Shown here: positions 1 to 7,780 of the stretch, piece by piece | Layout: each line of letters begins with the position of its first letter | How positions within the stretch are numbered: the first letter of the stretch is position 1 | Assembly (NCBI GenBank): GCA_035573435.1 | Contig: DATMZR010000023.1 | Location: 33,731-97,730 of the forward strand | Direction of reading: 5' to 3' | From: Solirubrobacterales bacterium | GTDB taxonomy: Bacteria > Actinomycetota > Thermoleophilia > Solirubrobacterales > 70-9 | DNA: 64,000 nucleotides | Position numbers and translations under genes: made by a program | The notes under the pieces: generated by a model | The model's database searches: none | The model's input: only the letters and a program-made list of their open reading frames with translations | What the model was told of the DNA's origin: nothing

Positions 1-1158
1 CTCCGAGATCGGGGCCAGGGTGTAGTTGTTGAGCTGCGATACCAGGAGGCCAAGGCCGGCGCCACAGAGCAAGAGAGGGATCACGAGATACAGGCTCGTG
101 TCCGCCCGAGGGACGATCGGGATCATGGCGAGCACGCCCAGGCCGAGGAGCGCGAAGCCCGCCCGGATGAGACTGCTCGGGCGCCGCTTCCCTGCCCTTC
201 TGCCCGCGAGGAGGGAGATGAAGAACATCGTCAGCGAGAGCGGCGCGAGAGAAACCCCCGCCTGCAGAGCGTTGTACCCGAGATCGAGCTGCAAGTAGAT
301 GGGCAGCGCGATCAAAAGGCCACCGAGGGCGATCTGCTGGAGGATGCTTTGGGTTATTCCGAAGCTGAACAGCTTCGAGGTGAAGAGATCGGGATCGAAC
401 AGCGTCGGCTTGCCCTCCCGCTTCCGGCGGATGAGCCAACGGACCAGCGCCACCGAGAAGGCTGCTCCCGCGACGAGCAGGGCGGCCACCGACTCGCCGC
501 CTTCCTGCCACGCCAGGACGCCGAGGACGAGGAGCGACATCCCCAGGACCGAGAGTGCCGAGCCTACGACGTCGACACTGCGATCCCCGGTGTAGGGCAC
601 CTCACGGATCAGCCCGCTGCCCAACAACACGCCGGCGATGATTACCGCCTCGAGCATGAAACCCACACGCCACGACAACAGCGTGGTCAGGAATCCTCCG
701 ATCAGGGGACCGACGGCTGCGGCGATGGCAGCCGATGCCCCGAGCAGGGCATAGACCTTCGCCTGCATCCTCCCCTCGAAGTTGCCGTGGATGAGTGATT
801 GCATCGCGGGGAGGTAGAGGGACGCGCCAAGGCCACCGATCACCGCCCAAAAGACGATGATCGCGGCCAAGCCCTGGGCGAACACCATCGCCAGCGCGCC
901 CAATGCATAGAGGATCAGGCCACTGACGTAGGCTCGCTTGCGCCCGAAGAGGTCGCCGAGCTTGCTGCCGATCAGGATGAAGGCGGCTGACACCAGGGCC
1001 TCGAGCGCGATTGCCGATTGGACCCCACTGACGGTCGTGTCGAGGTCCCTGACGACCGCTGAGATCGAGACATTCATCAACGAGGTGTCGATGACGAAGA
1101 CGAACATCGCCATCGCCAGGAGGATCCCGAGCCGTGGTGTGCCCGTCGAAGACGACAT
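1..1158 (-). CDS. MFS drug/proton antiporter, DHA2-like (partial, runs off left edge)
   Basis: An open frame of 386 codons starts at ATG 1158 and continues past base 1, so the C-terminus is missing. The start reads MSSSTGTPRLGILLAMAMF and leads into the first membrane helix with the DTSLMNVS segment typical of 14-helix DHA2 exporters. The loop between helices 2 and 3 carries GSKLGDLFGRKRAYV, the MFS motif A, and a later helix carries a motif-C-like run ending AAVGPLIGGFL. Such proteins export small molecules in exchange for protons across the inner membrane. The gene begins 15 bases after the stop of the small membrane protein gene upstream and is probably cotranscribed with it. The substrate cannot be read from sequence. 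The family call is firm; the subfamily is likely. Confidence 0.9.
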   Translation of the reverse strand, partial: MSSSTGTPRLGILLAMAMFVFVIDTSLMNVSISAVVRDLDTTVSGVQSAIALEALVSAAFILIGSKLGDLFGRKRAYVSGLILYALGALAMVFAQGLAAIIVFWAVIGGLGASLYLPAMQSLIHGNFEGRMQAKVYALLGASAAIAAAVGPLIGGFLTTLLSWRVGFMLEAVIIAGVLLGSGLIREVPYTGDRSVDVVGSALSVLGMSLLVLGVLAWQEGGESVAALLVAGAAFSVALVRWLIRRKREGKPTLFDPDLFTSKLFSFGITQSILQQIALGGLLIALPIYLQLDLGYNALQAGVSLAPLSLTMFFISLLAGRRAGKRRPSSLIRAGFALLGLGVLAMIPIVPRADTSLYLVIPLLLCGAGLGLLVSQLNNYTLAPISE

Positions 1159-1173
1159 CGCGTAGGACCAGCT

Positions 1174-1578
1174 TCAGGAACTAGCCGACTGGGGTTCCAG
1201 CCATCGCACCGTCAGGTGGTAGAGGATGATCACGTCGAGCAGGATCACGAGAAACGCCCACAAGGGAGCCGCGGGGAAGATCCAGACCTGTTCGATCGCG
1301 TTCAGGCCGACGAGGAATATCCCGACCCAGCGAGCCCACTCGGCACCTCTGAGCAGCCCCACCCCGGTGTTCATCAGGATCACGCCCAGGATCAGCGTCA
1401 CCCATCCCCAGGTGGTGACGTCGGCGATGATCGCCCCGTGACCCCCCACTCTGACGACCGTGTCGTTGAGGATTGCCGCCAAGCCGTAGAAGAAGTTGAG
1501 CCACCCGACGATCACCATCATCGCCCCGGCGAAGGTCACCCAGCCGCTCGTTTCCCTGGTGGTGTCGCGCGTTGACAT
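1174..1578 (-). CDS. Small four-helix membrane protein (DUF7144-like)
   Basis: This 134-residue protein has a short polar N-terminus followed by four hydrophobic segments at about residues 13-35, 52-74, 80-97 and 98-122, with a polar tail. The pattern GWVTFAGAMMVIVGWLNF at the start of helix 1 matches the actinobacterial DUF7144 family, whose function is unknown. The start has a ribosome site (AAAGGGAG) at a good distance. It lies 60 bases after the hydrolase gene and 15 bases before the exporter, all on one strand, so a three-gene transcript is plausible. No catalytic motif is visible. Confidence 0.8.
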   Translation of the reverse strand: MSTRDTTRETSGWVTFAGAMMVIVGWLNFFYGLAAILNDTVVRVGGHGAIIADVTTWGWVTLILGVILMNTGVGLLRGAEWARWVGIFLVGLNAIEQVWIFPAAPLWAFLVILLDVIILYHLTVRWLEPQSASS

Positions 1579-1638
1579 CCGATCTCCCTTTCGCGTCGTC
1601 CCAGACGCTTTCGGGCCGCTCGGAGGTTCTCCTGCGGG

Positions 1639-2373
1639 CTAGACGACCACTGCCCGGCAGAATTCGCGCAGAGCGTCGGCGAAGGCGGGGCTCACCGTCG
1701 GCTTCTCTCGACAGGACACCCGCATCGAATCGGGGAAGGCCGACGCGGCGGCCTCGTATCCCTCCTTCGTGAAGAGCAGGCATGGGTCGTGCTCGGCGAG
1801 GAGCAAGGGCTTCTCCAGATCCCGGAGGGAGCCTTCGAGCCAGTCGCCCGAGTCGGCCATGTTGTCTCGCACGTAGGCCTGCGCGACGCCGGTAGGGATT
1901 CGCTCGAGCATTCGGTCTGCGAGCTCCTCTCCGTAAAAGCCTTGGGTGAGCTGCGTCAGGTGCCGCATGAACGTGCGGTCGTCGAGCTCGGCTACCTGGC
2001 TGAAGGCCGACCGTACCTCAGCGTTGACCGGGGGCGGGTCTGCATCGGGGCTGAAGCTCAAACAGGCGTGCCCAAGCGCCAGCCCCTGAACCGCATGCCG
2101 ATGGCGAGAAGTGAACTTAACCGCCGCGGCGATCGCGTACTCGTCGGCCGCAACCACGCAGCTCCCCCATCCAAGGCGGTCCACCTCCTGGGCGGCGCGC
2201 TCAGCTACGGCAGAGGTGTCGTGTGTGTCGGGGGGAGCCTCGTCACCCACGCCGGGGGCATCGAATGCGGCCACTTCGGCCCACTTCTCTAGCTCTGGCC
2301 GTATCACCCACTCCAGCTGGCTGTAACCCGGGATCAGGAGCAGCCGAGGCTTGTTGACCTGAGCCTGCATCAC
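1639..2373 (-). CDS. Alpha/beta-hydrolase-fold protein with atypical active site
   Basis: The 244-residue protein has the N-terminal beta-strand and oxyanion-loop sequence LLLIPGYSQLEW and the general layout of the alpha/beta hydrolase superfamily. At the nucleophile elbow the usual G-x-S-x-G is replaced by VVAADEYAIAA, placing Asp where Ser is expected, as in dehalogenases and epoxide hydrolases. I cannot find the usual catalytic His near the C-terminus, where the sequence reads KPTVSPAFADAL. It may be non-catalytic or use other residues. The start is either GTG 2373 or ATG 2370; a -10 element TATCTT eight bases upstream of the GTG argues for a leaderless message starting there. Fold is fairly sure, activity unknown. 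Confidence 0.75.
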   Translation of the reverse strand: MMQAQVNKPRLLLIPGYSQLEWVIRPELEKWAEVAAFDAPGVGDEAPPDTHDTSAVAERAAQEVDRLGWGSCVVAADEYAIAAAVKFTSRHRHAVQGLALGHACLSFSPDADPPPVNAEVRSAFSQVAELDDRTFMRHLTQLTQGFYGEELADRMLERIPTGVAQAYVRDNMADSGDWLEGSLRDLEKPLLLAEHDPCLLFTKEGYEAAASAFPDSMRVSCREKPTVSPAFADALREFCRAVVV

Positions 2374-2381
2374 GCGCCGTC

Positions 2382-2387
2382 AAGATA
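2382..2387 (-). promoter_or_regulatory. Putative -10 element for a leaderless transcript
   Basis: On the minus strand TATCTT lies eight bases before GTG 2373 of the hydrolase gene, and no ribosome binding site is present. This spacing would start transcription at or next to the first codon. Confidence 0.4.
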
Positions 2388-2478
2388 TCCCGCTCTACGA
2401 GTTGGACAGCCCGCCGCCGGCACGCGGCCTCCGGGGCCGCCTACGGTTTGAGATCGCCGACGACCTGGCGGCGATCGT

Positions 2479-2691
2479 CTATGAAGCTGACGGCACGACG
2501 ACGCCTTTGACGTCAGCCATGTAGCGGTCGGCGGCCGCGGAGGCCTCGTCCGGGGTGCTGCCGCTCTGGCGAGCGTCCATGTACGCCGCGTACCAGTCCC
2601 ACCAGTCGTGCGGCGGCGCCGCCGCCTCGAACGCGCCATGGCGTCCGGATGTCTCGTGCAACAGGTCCGCCAGGGAACCGACGTCGCCCAT
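2479..2691 (-). CDS. Small protein paired with a VOC/bleomycin-resistance-like gene
   Basis: This 70-residue acidic protein begins at ATG 2691, one base after the stop codon of the VOC gene, so it is almost certainly translated from the same message. The middle carries PPHDWWDWYAAYMDARQ followed by GSTPDEASAAADRYM, a conserved pattern I recognise in actinobacterial small proteins that sit directly after VOC genes and are often labelled bleomycin resistance by association. A longer frame upstream overlaps the VOC gene and was not used. The function is unknown; it probably works with the VOC protein. Confidence 0.75.
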   Translation of the reverse strand: MGDVGSLADLLHETSGRHGAFEAAAPPHDWWDWYAAYMDARQSGSTPDEASAAADRYMADVKGVVVPSAS

Positions 2692-2692
2692 C

Positions 2693-3169
2693 TCAGTCCT
2701 CCCATTCCCGTCCCGGGAGCCGCTCCGTGATCTCTTGGAGCTCCCAGGTGTTGCCGTCTGGGTCACTGAACGAAGCTCGCGCGAAGTACGAGCGTCCCGG
2801 CGAATCGAAGCCCGGGGGCCGCGCCTCTTGGACCTCGCCGACCTCGACGCCGCGGCTGATCAGGTCATCCCGGGCTGCGTCGATGTGGTCCACGACAAGG
2901 ATCATCCCCTGAGCGGAACCCGGCTCGGCTGTGGTGCGACCCTTGCCGACCTGGATCGAACATCCGGAGTGAGGCGGCGTCAGCTGCACCGTCCGGATGT
3001 CGTCGCTGATGACCAGGTCGATGTCCAGCCGCCATCCGAGGCTCTCGTAGAAGCTCTTGGCCCGATCGACGTCAGCGACGGGCAACGTCACGACCTCGAG
3101 GTTCATGTCCACGCCCAGAGCGGTCTGGGTGTCGCTCGTCGATTCACTGCTTACGTCGGCGCTTGCCAT
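2693..3169 (-). CDS. VOC superfamily (glyoxalase/bleomycin-resistance-like) protein
   Basis: The 158-residue protein contains one full VOC module: NLEVVTLPVADVDRAKSFYE at the start of the first half, a middle segment with CSIQVGKG, and SFSDPDGNTWELQEI at the end, where the Glu of WELQEI is the usual metal ligand. VOC proteins bind divalent metal and act as glyoxalases, dioxygenases or antibiotic-binding proteins; the substrate is not visible. ATG 3169 was chosen because GGAGGT lies six bases upstream and because the frame upstream of it is not conserved-looking. The next gene starts one base after its stop. Confidence 0.88.
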   Translation of the reverse strand: MASADVSSESTSDTQTALGVDMNLEVVTLPVADVDRAKSFYESLGWRLDIDLVISDDIRTVQLTPPHSGCSIQVGKGRTTAEPGSAQGMILVVDHIDAARDDLISRGVEVGEVQEARPPGFDSPGRSYFARASFSDPDGNTWELQEITERLPGREWED

Positions 3170-3311
3170 CGGACCTCCGTTCCCTTCGGGCTGGTCGACG
3201 AATCCCCGTCCGCCGCAAGGCCAGCCTCTCACCGACGAACGGGCAAGTCAACTAGTTTTGTGAAGGAATCAGTGGACGCGAAGTGGCGCAGGCCGGAGAG
3301 GAGCTGCCGAC

Positions 3312-4670
3312 ATGAGCACCGACTATGACGTGATCGTCCTTGGTGGTGGCTCTCCGGGCGAGCACTGCGCCGGCGAGCTTGCCGAGGGGGGCCTGCGGGT
3401 AGCGCTCGTGGAGCGCGAGCTGGTCGGGGGCGAGTGCTCCTACTGGGCCTGCATTCCCTCCAAGACACTGCTGCGCCCAGGGGAGGCGGTTCATGCGGCG
3501 CGGGAGGCCGCGGCGAGCGCCGACGTCGACGTTGAGGGGGCCCTTGCCTGGCGTGACTTCATGGTCTCCGACTACTCCGACGTCGGCCAGGAGCGCTGGC
3601 TGGCCGACAACGGCATCGACCTGCTGCGCGGCAGCGGCCGGCTCGCCGGAACGGGGGCGGTCGAGGTCGACGGCGAGCGTTACACCGCCGACAACATCGT
3701 GCTCGCGAACGGCGCTGATCCGATTGTGCCCCCGGTTCCGGGCCTTCGCGAGCTCGAGGGCATCTGGACCAACCGCGAGGTGACCGGGATGAAGGCCGTG
3801 CCGCGCCGCCTGCTCGTGATGGGCGGAGGGCCGGTCGGCGTCGAGATGGCGCAGGCGGTCCGGCGCCTTGGCGGCGAGGTCGCCCTGGTCGAGGGCGCTG
3901 AGCATCTGCTTCCCCGCGAGGCAGCAAAGCTGGGCGAGGCGCTCGGCGAGGTCCTGGCCGGCGAGGGAATCGAGCTCGCTCTCGGCGTTCATGCGTCGGC
4001 TGCGCGACGCGAGGGTGATGACTACGTCCTCGAGCTCGAGGACGGCCGCGAGCTACGCGGCGAGCGCCTGCTCGTTGCAACCGGGCGGCGCCCGCGCGTC
4101 GAAGGGCTCGGCCTGGAGACCGTCGGGATCGAGACCGAAGGCCACGGGATTCCGGTCGACGCCCAGATGCGCGCCGGTGAGCGCCTCTGGGCGATTGGCG
4201 ACGTCGCCGGGATCTGGCCGCTCACCCACGTAGGCAAGTACCAGGGAGAGGTAGTCGCGGCGAACATCCTGGGCGAGGAGCGCGAGGCCGACTACGACGC
4301 CGTGCCACGCGTCGTCTTCACGGACCCGCAGGCGGCCGCGGCAGGAGGGTCGGAAGCGCGCTTCAGCGCGAGCGCAGCCGTGTCCGGGATTGCCAAGACC
4401 GAGACCTACACGCGGGCCTATGCCGAGTCCAACGGGTTTTTGACCCTGCTCGGCGACGGCGAGCGGCTGACCGGCGCGTACGCGCTGGGCCCGGAGGCGG
4501 GCGAGTGGCTGCAACAGGCGACCCTTGCGATCCGGGCCCGGGTGCCGCTCCAGGTGCTGCGCGACACGATCCAGCCCTTCCCGACCTTCTCGGAGATCTA
4601 CGTCGCTGCCTTGAAGGCCCTCCGGGCCGAGATCGAGGCCGAGCGTCAGCCCGTCGGATCCGACTCATGA
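3312..4670 (+). CDS. Dihydrolipoamide-dehydrogenase-like FAD/NAD(P) disulfide reductase
   Basis: This 452-residue protein has the FAD-binding [17 protein letters not shown] at the N-terminus, a redox pair in [16 protein letters not shown] (Cys42 and Cys47), the NAD-binding [18 protein letters not shown] around residue 177, and the second FAD segment with LWAIGDVAG. It therefore belongs to the class I pyridine-nucleotide disulfide reductases. The C-terminal dimer domain, which in true dihydrolipoamide dehydrogenase carries the His-x4-Glu pair in HAHPTxSE, reads QPFPTFSE here, so the catalytic His is absent. A role in the pyruvate or 2-oxoglutarate complex is therefore doubtful; a quinone or other electron acceptor is possible. 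A clear GAGAGGAG ribosome site precedes ATG 3312. The gene appears monocistronic. Confidence 0.9.
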   Translation: MSTDYDVIVLGGGSPGEHCAGELAEGGLRVALVERELVGGECSYWACIPSKTLLRPGEAVHAAREAAASADVDVEGALAWRDFMVSDYSDVGQERWLADNGIDLLRGSGRLAGTGAVEVDGERYTADNIVLANGADPIVPPVPGLRELEGIWTNREVTGMKAVPRRLLVMGGGPVGVEMAQAVRRLGGEVALVEGAEHLLPREAAKLGEALGEVLAGEGIELALGVHASAARREGDDYVLELEDGRELRGERLLVATGRRPRVEGLGLETVGIETEGHGIPVDAQMRAGERLWAIGDVAGIWPLTHVGKYQGEVVAANILGEEREADYDAVPRVVFTDPQAAAAGGSEARFSASAAVSGIAKTETYTRAYAESNGFLTLLGDGERLTGAYALGPEAGEWLQQATLAIRARVPLQVLRDTIQPFPTFSEIYVAALKALRAEIEAERQPVGSDS

Positions 4671-4749
4671 GCACCTCAGGGCCTGCGGCCGCAAGGCAGT
4701 GGTGGTAGCTTGCCCCGAACCCAGCGATGCGACAGGGAGGGATTTCGAG

Positions 4750-5112
4750 ATGAAGCTGTTTTTCGCCGTTCTTGCGATCGCCGCGTGCGCGGTGGTTGCC
4801 TTGACGAGTCTCGCGAGCGCCGGCGGTGGGGCGGACACCAGGGTGACCATCCACGTCGAGGGAAGGGACTACTTCGGCAAGGTGAAGAGCCCGCGGCAGC
4901 GGTGCGTGAACGAGCGCAAGGTGAAGCTGTACAAGCAGAAGGGCGAGCGAGGGGGCGGCGACGACATCAAGATCGCCTCCGACCTTGCAGACGAGGACGG
5001 GGACTGGTCGACCGGCAACACCGGCTCAAGGGGCAAGCACTACGCGCGCGCCCCGAAGATCCCCGACAAGTGCAAGGGCGACAGCAGCAAGACGCTTCGC
5101 ACCGAGTTCTAG
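4750..5112 (+). CDS. Small secreted protein of unknown function
   Basis: The 120-residue product starts with a signal peptide (MKLFFAVLAIAACAVVALTS, cleavage probably after ASA near residue 22). The mature part is rich in Lys, Asp and Gly, and begins with TRVTIHVEGRDYFGKVKS, then RCVNERKVKLYKQKG, followed by a short acidic stretch and a second Cys in PDKCKGDSS. The layout resembles small beta-sandwich secreted proteins common in this group, in which a short chain of strands describes a material or binding surface. ATG 4750 is preceded by GGGAGG at good spacing. No enzyme motif is seen. Confidence 0.75.
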   Translation: MKLFFAVLAIAACAVVALTSLASAGGGADTRVTIHVEGRDYFGKVKSPRQRCVNERKVKLYKQKGERGGGDDIKIASDLADEDGDWSTGNTGSRGKHYARAPKIPDKCKGDSSKTLRTEF

Positions 5113-5199
5113 GCGGCAGCCGGAGGTGTCAGCCTCCGAGATAGCGAGCCAAATCCCGCCGGTGGCGCCGCCGTGCTGCTGGTGAGAGCTGGCTTGTGG

Positions 5200-5769
5200 C
5201 TACGCGGGTAGCCGCGCGATCCCGACTGAGAGCTCCTCGGCCGAGTCGATGGTTACGCCCGCCGCGCCCATCGCCTCGCGAATCTGGCTGATCGCGTCCG
5301 TCGCACCATCCCGCGAAGCCTCGTCGCGCCACAGGGACATCCCGAACCCGGATCCGTTGCTCGTGCCGGCGATCGCGCCCAGGTAGCCGTCCACGGCTCC
5401 AAAGGTGGGTATGACGGTGTCCCGGAAGACGGGGCCGATGTCGCCGCCGGTGAGACGCAGGAAGCGCGCCGCCGCCGGATCGCCGCCGCGGATGTCGGAC
5501 CCAACGACCTCGAAGGTTCCAAAAAGACTGACCTCGTAGCCGCGATCAGACGCCTCGCTGCGGAACCCCGCCGCCTGCTCGTCGGTCGCCCCGAGGGCAT
5601 CCTGATCGCTGAACAGAGCGACGCTGATGCCGCGGCCCCCCTCGCCGACCAGGAGGACCAAACCGTCGAAGCCGGCCTCGGACTCAAACCCCGGCAGGAC
5701 CTTCTCCTGGATGAAGCTCGAGCCGCCATCGCCCGGGCCGCCCGCCACCTCGGTGATTCGAGAATGCAT
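5200..5769 (-). CDS. Uncharacterised protein, probably dimeric alpha/beta-barrel
   Basis: The 189-residue protein begins at ATG 5769 after a GGAAGGGAT ribosome site. It appears to contain two similar halves, the first with ITEVAGGPGDGGSSFIQEKVLPGFESEAGFDGLV-type content (residues 4-37) and the second around DIGPVFRDTVIPTFGAVDGYLG near residues 115-135, each followed by a strand. This resembles a duplicated ABM-type ferredoxin-like fold, as in small monooxygenase-like proteins, but no heme or flavin ligand is obvious. It follows the GNAT gene on the same strand at 31 bases. The call is structural inference only. Confidence 0.65.
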   Translation of the reverse strand: MHSRITEVAGGPGDGGSSFIQEKVLPGFESEAGFDGLVLLVGEGGRGISVALFSDQDALGATDEQAAGFRSEASDRGYEVSLFGTFEVVGSDIRGGDPAAARFLRLTGGDIGPVFRDTVIPTFGAVDGYLGAIAGTSNGSGFGMSLWRDEASRDGATDAISQIREAMGAAGVTIDSAEELSVGIARLPA

Positions 5770-5800
5770 CGCTATCCCTTCCGTTCGGTGTCTTGCCAGT

Positions 5801-6691
5801 TCAATAGAGCACGCTCGGGAACCACGAACCGCGCGGCTCCTGGTACTCGCCAAAGGCCATCAGGTTCATGGGCTTCACCAGGCGAAGCCCTGCTTCCAGG
5901 GACCAGCGGAACAAGTCAGAACGCAAAGGGACCAGGAATGCGATCGGCTCCTCGACCGCATCCGCCGCCCCGAGTAAGAGCTCCTGCATGTCCTCCTCGC
6001 TCTCGGCAACGCCATGGTTCATCGGCCAGAAGACAACGCTCGACGCATAGGCCGTGATGCGCCCGTCCCGCACCGCGACGAACGGCTTGAACGCCTGGAT
6101 CGCGTCGCGAAGCTCGTTCGTGCGCTCGAAGCCATGGACCTTCTTGCAGAGCGCCGCGCACTGATCGAGGTCGTCCTCCTCGAGCGCACGCACCTGGACA
6201 CCATCGGCCGGTCGACTGGAAGGCTTGCCGCTGGCCGCGGCGACCGGCTCCTTGACATCGAACCCGAGCGACTCGTACAGCGAGAGCGACCGCATGTGGA
6301 ACCCGTCTTGAAGCAGGCGAATGCCCGGCGCCTCCTCCCCCCGCTCGAGCACGATTTCCATCAGCCTGCGCCCGACGCCGGCATTCTGCCCTTGGGGATC
6401 GACCGTGATCGGCCCAACCCCCCGGATCGGATCGCGCTCGTCGAGGAAGTTGGAGCCGACGATCTGCCCGTCCCGCTCGGCGACGACCCCCCAGATGGAG
6501 GGATGGGGAATCCACACGCTCATCAAACCCGTGGCCGCCTCGAGCACCGGGAAATCCCTCGGAAAGCGGTGGTGATCGTGGATGCCGCCGAAGGCCTCGA
6601 AGCAGATCCGCGCACAGGCCTCGGCGTCCCCGGGCGCTGCTTCCCGGATCGTCACCTCTCCGGCGGCCGCAGCAGAGGTTGTCCCCGTCAT
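5801..6691 (-). CDS. Double-domain GNAT family N-acetyltransferase
   Basis: The 296-residue protein carries two GNAT folds. The first (about residues 12-150) opens with VTIREAAPGDAEACARICFEAF and contains the acetyl-CoA pyrophosphate loop in DPQGQNAGVGRRLMEIVL. The second (about residues 165-290) opens with VQVRALEEDDLDQCAALCKKVHG but lacks a clear Q/R-x-x-G-x-G/A loop, so it may be a substrate-binding or degenerate copy. Such enzymes acetylate amines, peptides or antibiotics; the substrate here is not known. AGGAGGAGG precedes ATG 6691. It lies upstream of the barrel-like protein on the same strand. Confidence 0.87.
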   Translation of the reverse strand: MTGTTSAAAAGEVTIREAAPGDAEACARICFEAFGGIHDHHRFPRDFPVLEAATGLMSVWIPHPSIWGVVAERDGQIVGSNFLDERDPIRGVGPITVDPQGQNAGVGRRLMEIVLERGEEAPGIRLLQDGFHMRSLSLYESLGFDVKEPVAAASGKPSSRPADGVQVRALEEDDLDQCAALCKKVHGFERTNELRDAIQAFKPFVAVRDGRITAYASSVVFWPMNHGVAESEEDMQELLLGAADAVEEPIAFLVPLRSDLFRWSLEAGLRLVKPMNLMAFGEYQEPRGSWFPSVLY

Positions 6692-6842
6692 CGCTCGCCT
6701 CCTCCTCCTCTCGTGATCGGCGCGAGTCTAACTCCGAGGCGCGGTTCTGTCCCCGAAGAGCAGGTATTGCGACCTCGGCCGAACGACAGGCGCTGGGGAC
6801 CCGCCGGACTTCGGCGGCTCCCACAACGTCCTGTCGGGTGCC

Positions 6843-7346
6843 TCAAGCGGCGGATTCCGACGCTTGCGAATAGCGAAGCGAGCCAGGAGTCGTCAGCAGA
6901 TCGCCGGTCTCCAGCAGCGTCTTCAGGCCGGAGAGGATCATCGGCCAGCCGCCGTAGAGCTCGCCGTGAGCATCCTGGCGCAGCTGGTCGTGGGTGACCG
7001 TGAGCCGGCACGAATCCTCGACCTGCTCGATCTCCCAGGTGATGCGCGAGGTCCCCTCACGCTTCACGTCCTCGCTCCAGAGGGCATTGAAGCTCTGGAC
7101 CAGCCGGTGGGGCGGGTCCACCTCCAGGTTCTCGCCCTCCCCAATCTCGACACCAGCTCCGGGGACCGAGGACTTGTAGCTCGAACCGGGCGTCCAGTCC
7201 GAGCGGGTCTCGACCCCGAAGCTGTACTTCGCCCTCATCTCCGGGTCGGTGATCGCCTCCCAGAGGCGTTCCGGGGTGGTCTTGATGTAGATCTCGAACA
7301 CCTTGTCCTCAGGTGCCGCGGTCCACGGTCTCTTTCCTTCGGTCAT
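6843..7346 (-). CDS. SRPBCC/AHSA1-family protein
   Basis: This 167-residue protein shows the AHSA1-type START-like fold: EIYIKTTPERLWEAITDPE near residue 17, then MRAKYSFGV, and a middle strand with LEVDPPHRLVQSF, ending in helix HGELYGGWPMILSGLKTLLE. Members bind small hydrophobic ligands or act as stress proteins. Its ATG overlaps the stop of the ArsR-type regulator gene in an ATGA, so the two are translationally coupled. This ArsR plus SRPBCC arrangement is widespread in actinobacteria and the pair is probably controlled by the operator upstream of the regulator. Confidence 0.88.
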   Translation of the reverse strand: MTEGKRPWTAAPEDKVFEIYIKTTPERLWEAITDPEMRAKYSFGVETRSDWTPGSSYKSSVPGAGVEIGEGENLEVDPPHRLVQSFNALWSEDVKREGTSRITWEIEQVEDSCRLTVTHDQLRQDAHGELYGGWPMILSGLKTLLETGDLLTTPGSLRYSQASESAA

Positions 7347-7654
7347 GCTTCCTCCTCGAGGGTCGTCTTGAGCCCGCTGAGCGTTGCCACCCAGGGCTCG
7401 GCGTATTTGCTCACCCACCGGTCGTGGACGAGGCGGATCGGGACCGGGTTCAGGAAGTGCAGCTTCTCGCGACCACGCCGTTTGGTGGTCACGAGACCGG
7501 CCTCCTCGAGCACCTTCAGATGCTTCATGACGCCGAACCGCGTCATCGGCAACCGCCGTTCGAGCGCGCTGAGCGTCTGCCCGTCTTGCCTGTACAGCTC
7601 GTCGAGCAGGCTCCGGCGCGTCGGATCGGCCAGGGCCCTGAACACCGCGTCCAT
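7343..7654 (-). CDS. ArsR/SmtB-family winged-helix repressor
   Basis: The 103-residue protein starts MDAVFRALADPTRRSLLDEL, the standard ArsR N-terminus, followed by the recognition helix MTRFGVMKHLKVLEEAGLV and the wing with TTKRRGREKLHFLNPVPI. I see no metal-binding Cys cluster, so it is the metal-free type (SdpR-like) that partners SRPBCC proteins. A GTG thirty bases upstream is in frame, but it lies inside a palindromic operator, and a TATCAT -10 element seven bases before ATG 7654 indicates a leaderless transcript starting at this codon. It overlaps the downstream SRPBCC gene by four bases. Probably autorepressed. Confidence 0.9.
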   Translation of the reverse strand: MDAVFRALADPTRRSLLDELYRQDGQTLSALERRLPMTRFGVMKHLKVLEEAGLVTTKRRGREKLHFLNPVPIRLVHDRWVSKYAEPWVATLSGLKTTLEEEA

Positions 7655-7661
7655 GTCGGGG

Positions 7662-7691
7662 ATGATACGTGACCATTTAGTCACCTGTCAA
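7662..7691 (-). promoter_or_regulatory. Promoter of the ArsR/SRPBCC operon with operator in the spacer
   Basis: On the minus strand a -35 TTGACA (7686-7691) and -10 TATCAT (7662-7667) are separated by 18 bases. The spacer is almost entirely filled by the perfect palindrome GTGACCATTTAGTCAC at 7669-7684. A dimeric ArsR protein bound there would block RNA polymerase. The -10 is seven bases from ATG 7654, so the message is probably leaderless. Confidence 0.75.
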
Positions 7692-7780
7692 TAGGACCGG
7701 CCGGCTCGGCGAAAATCATCGCCGCGGTGGCTCCCCCGCTTCTGGGCCGAGGACCCCGGGCCGTGAGAAGGTATGAGCCG

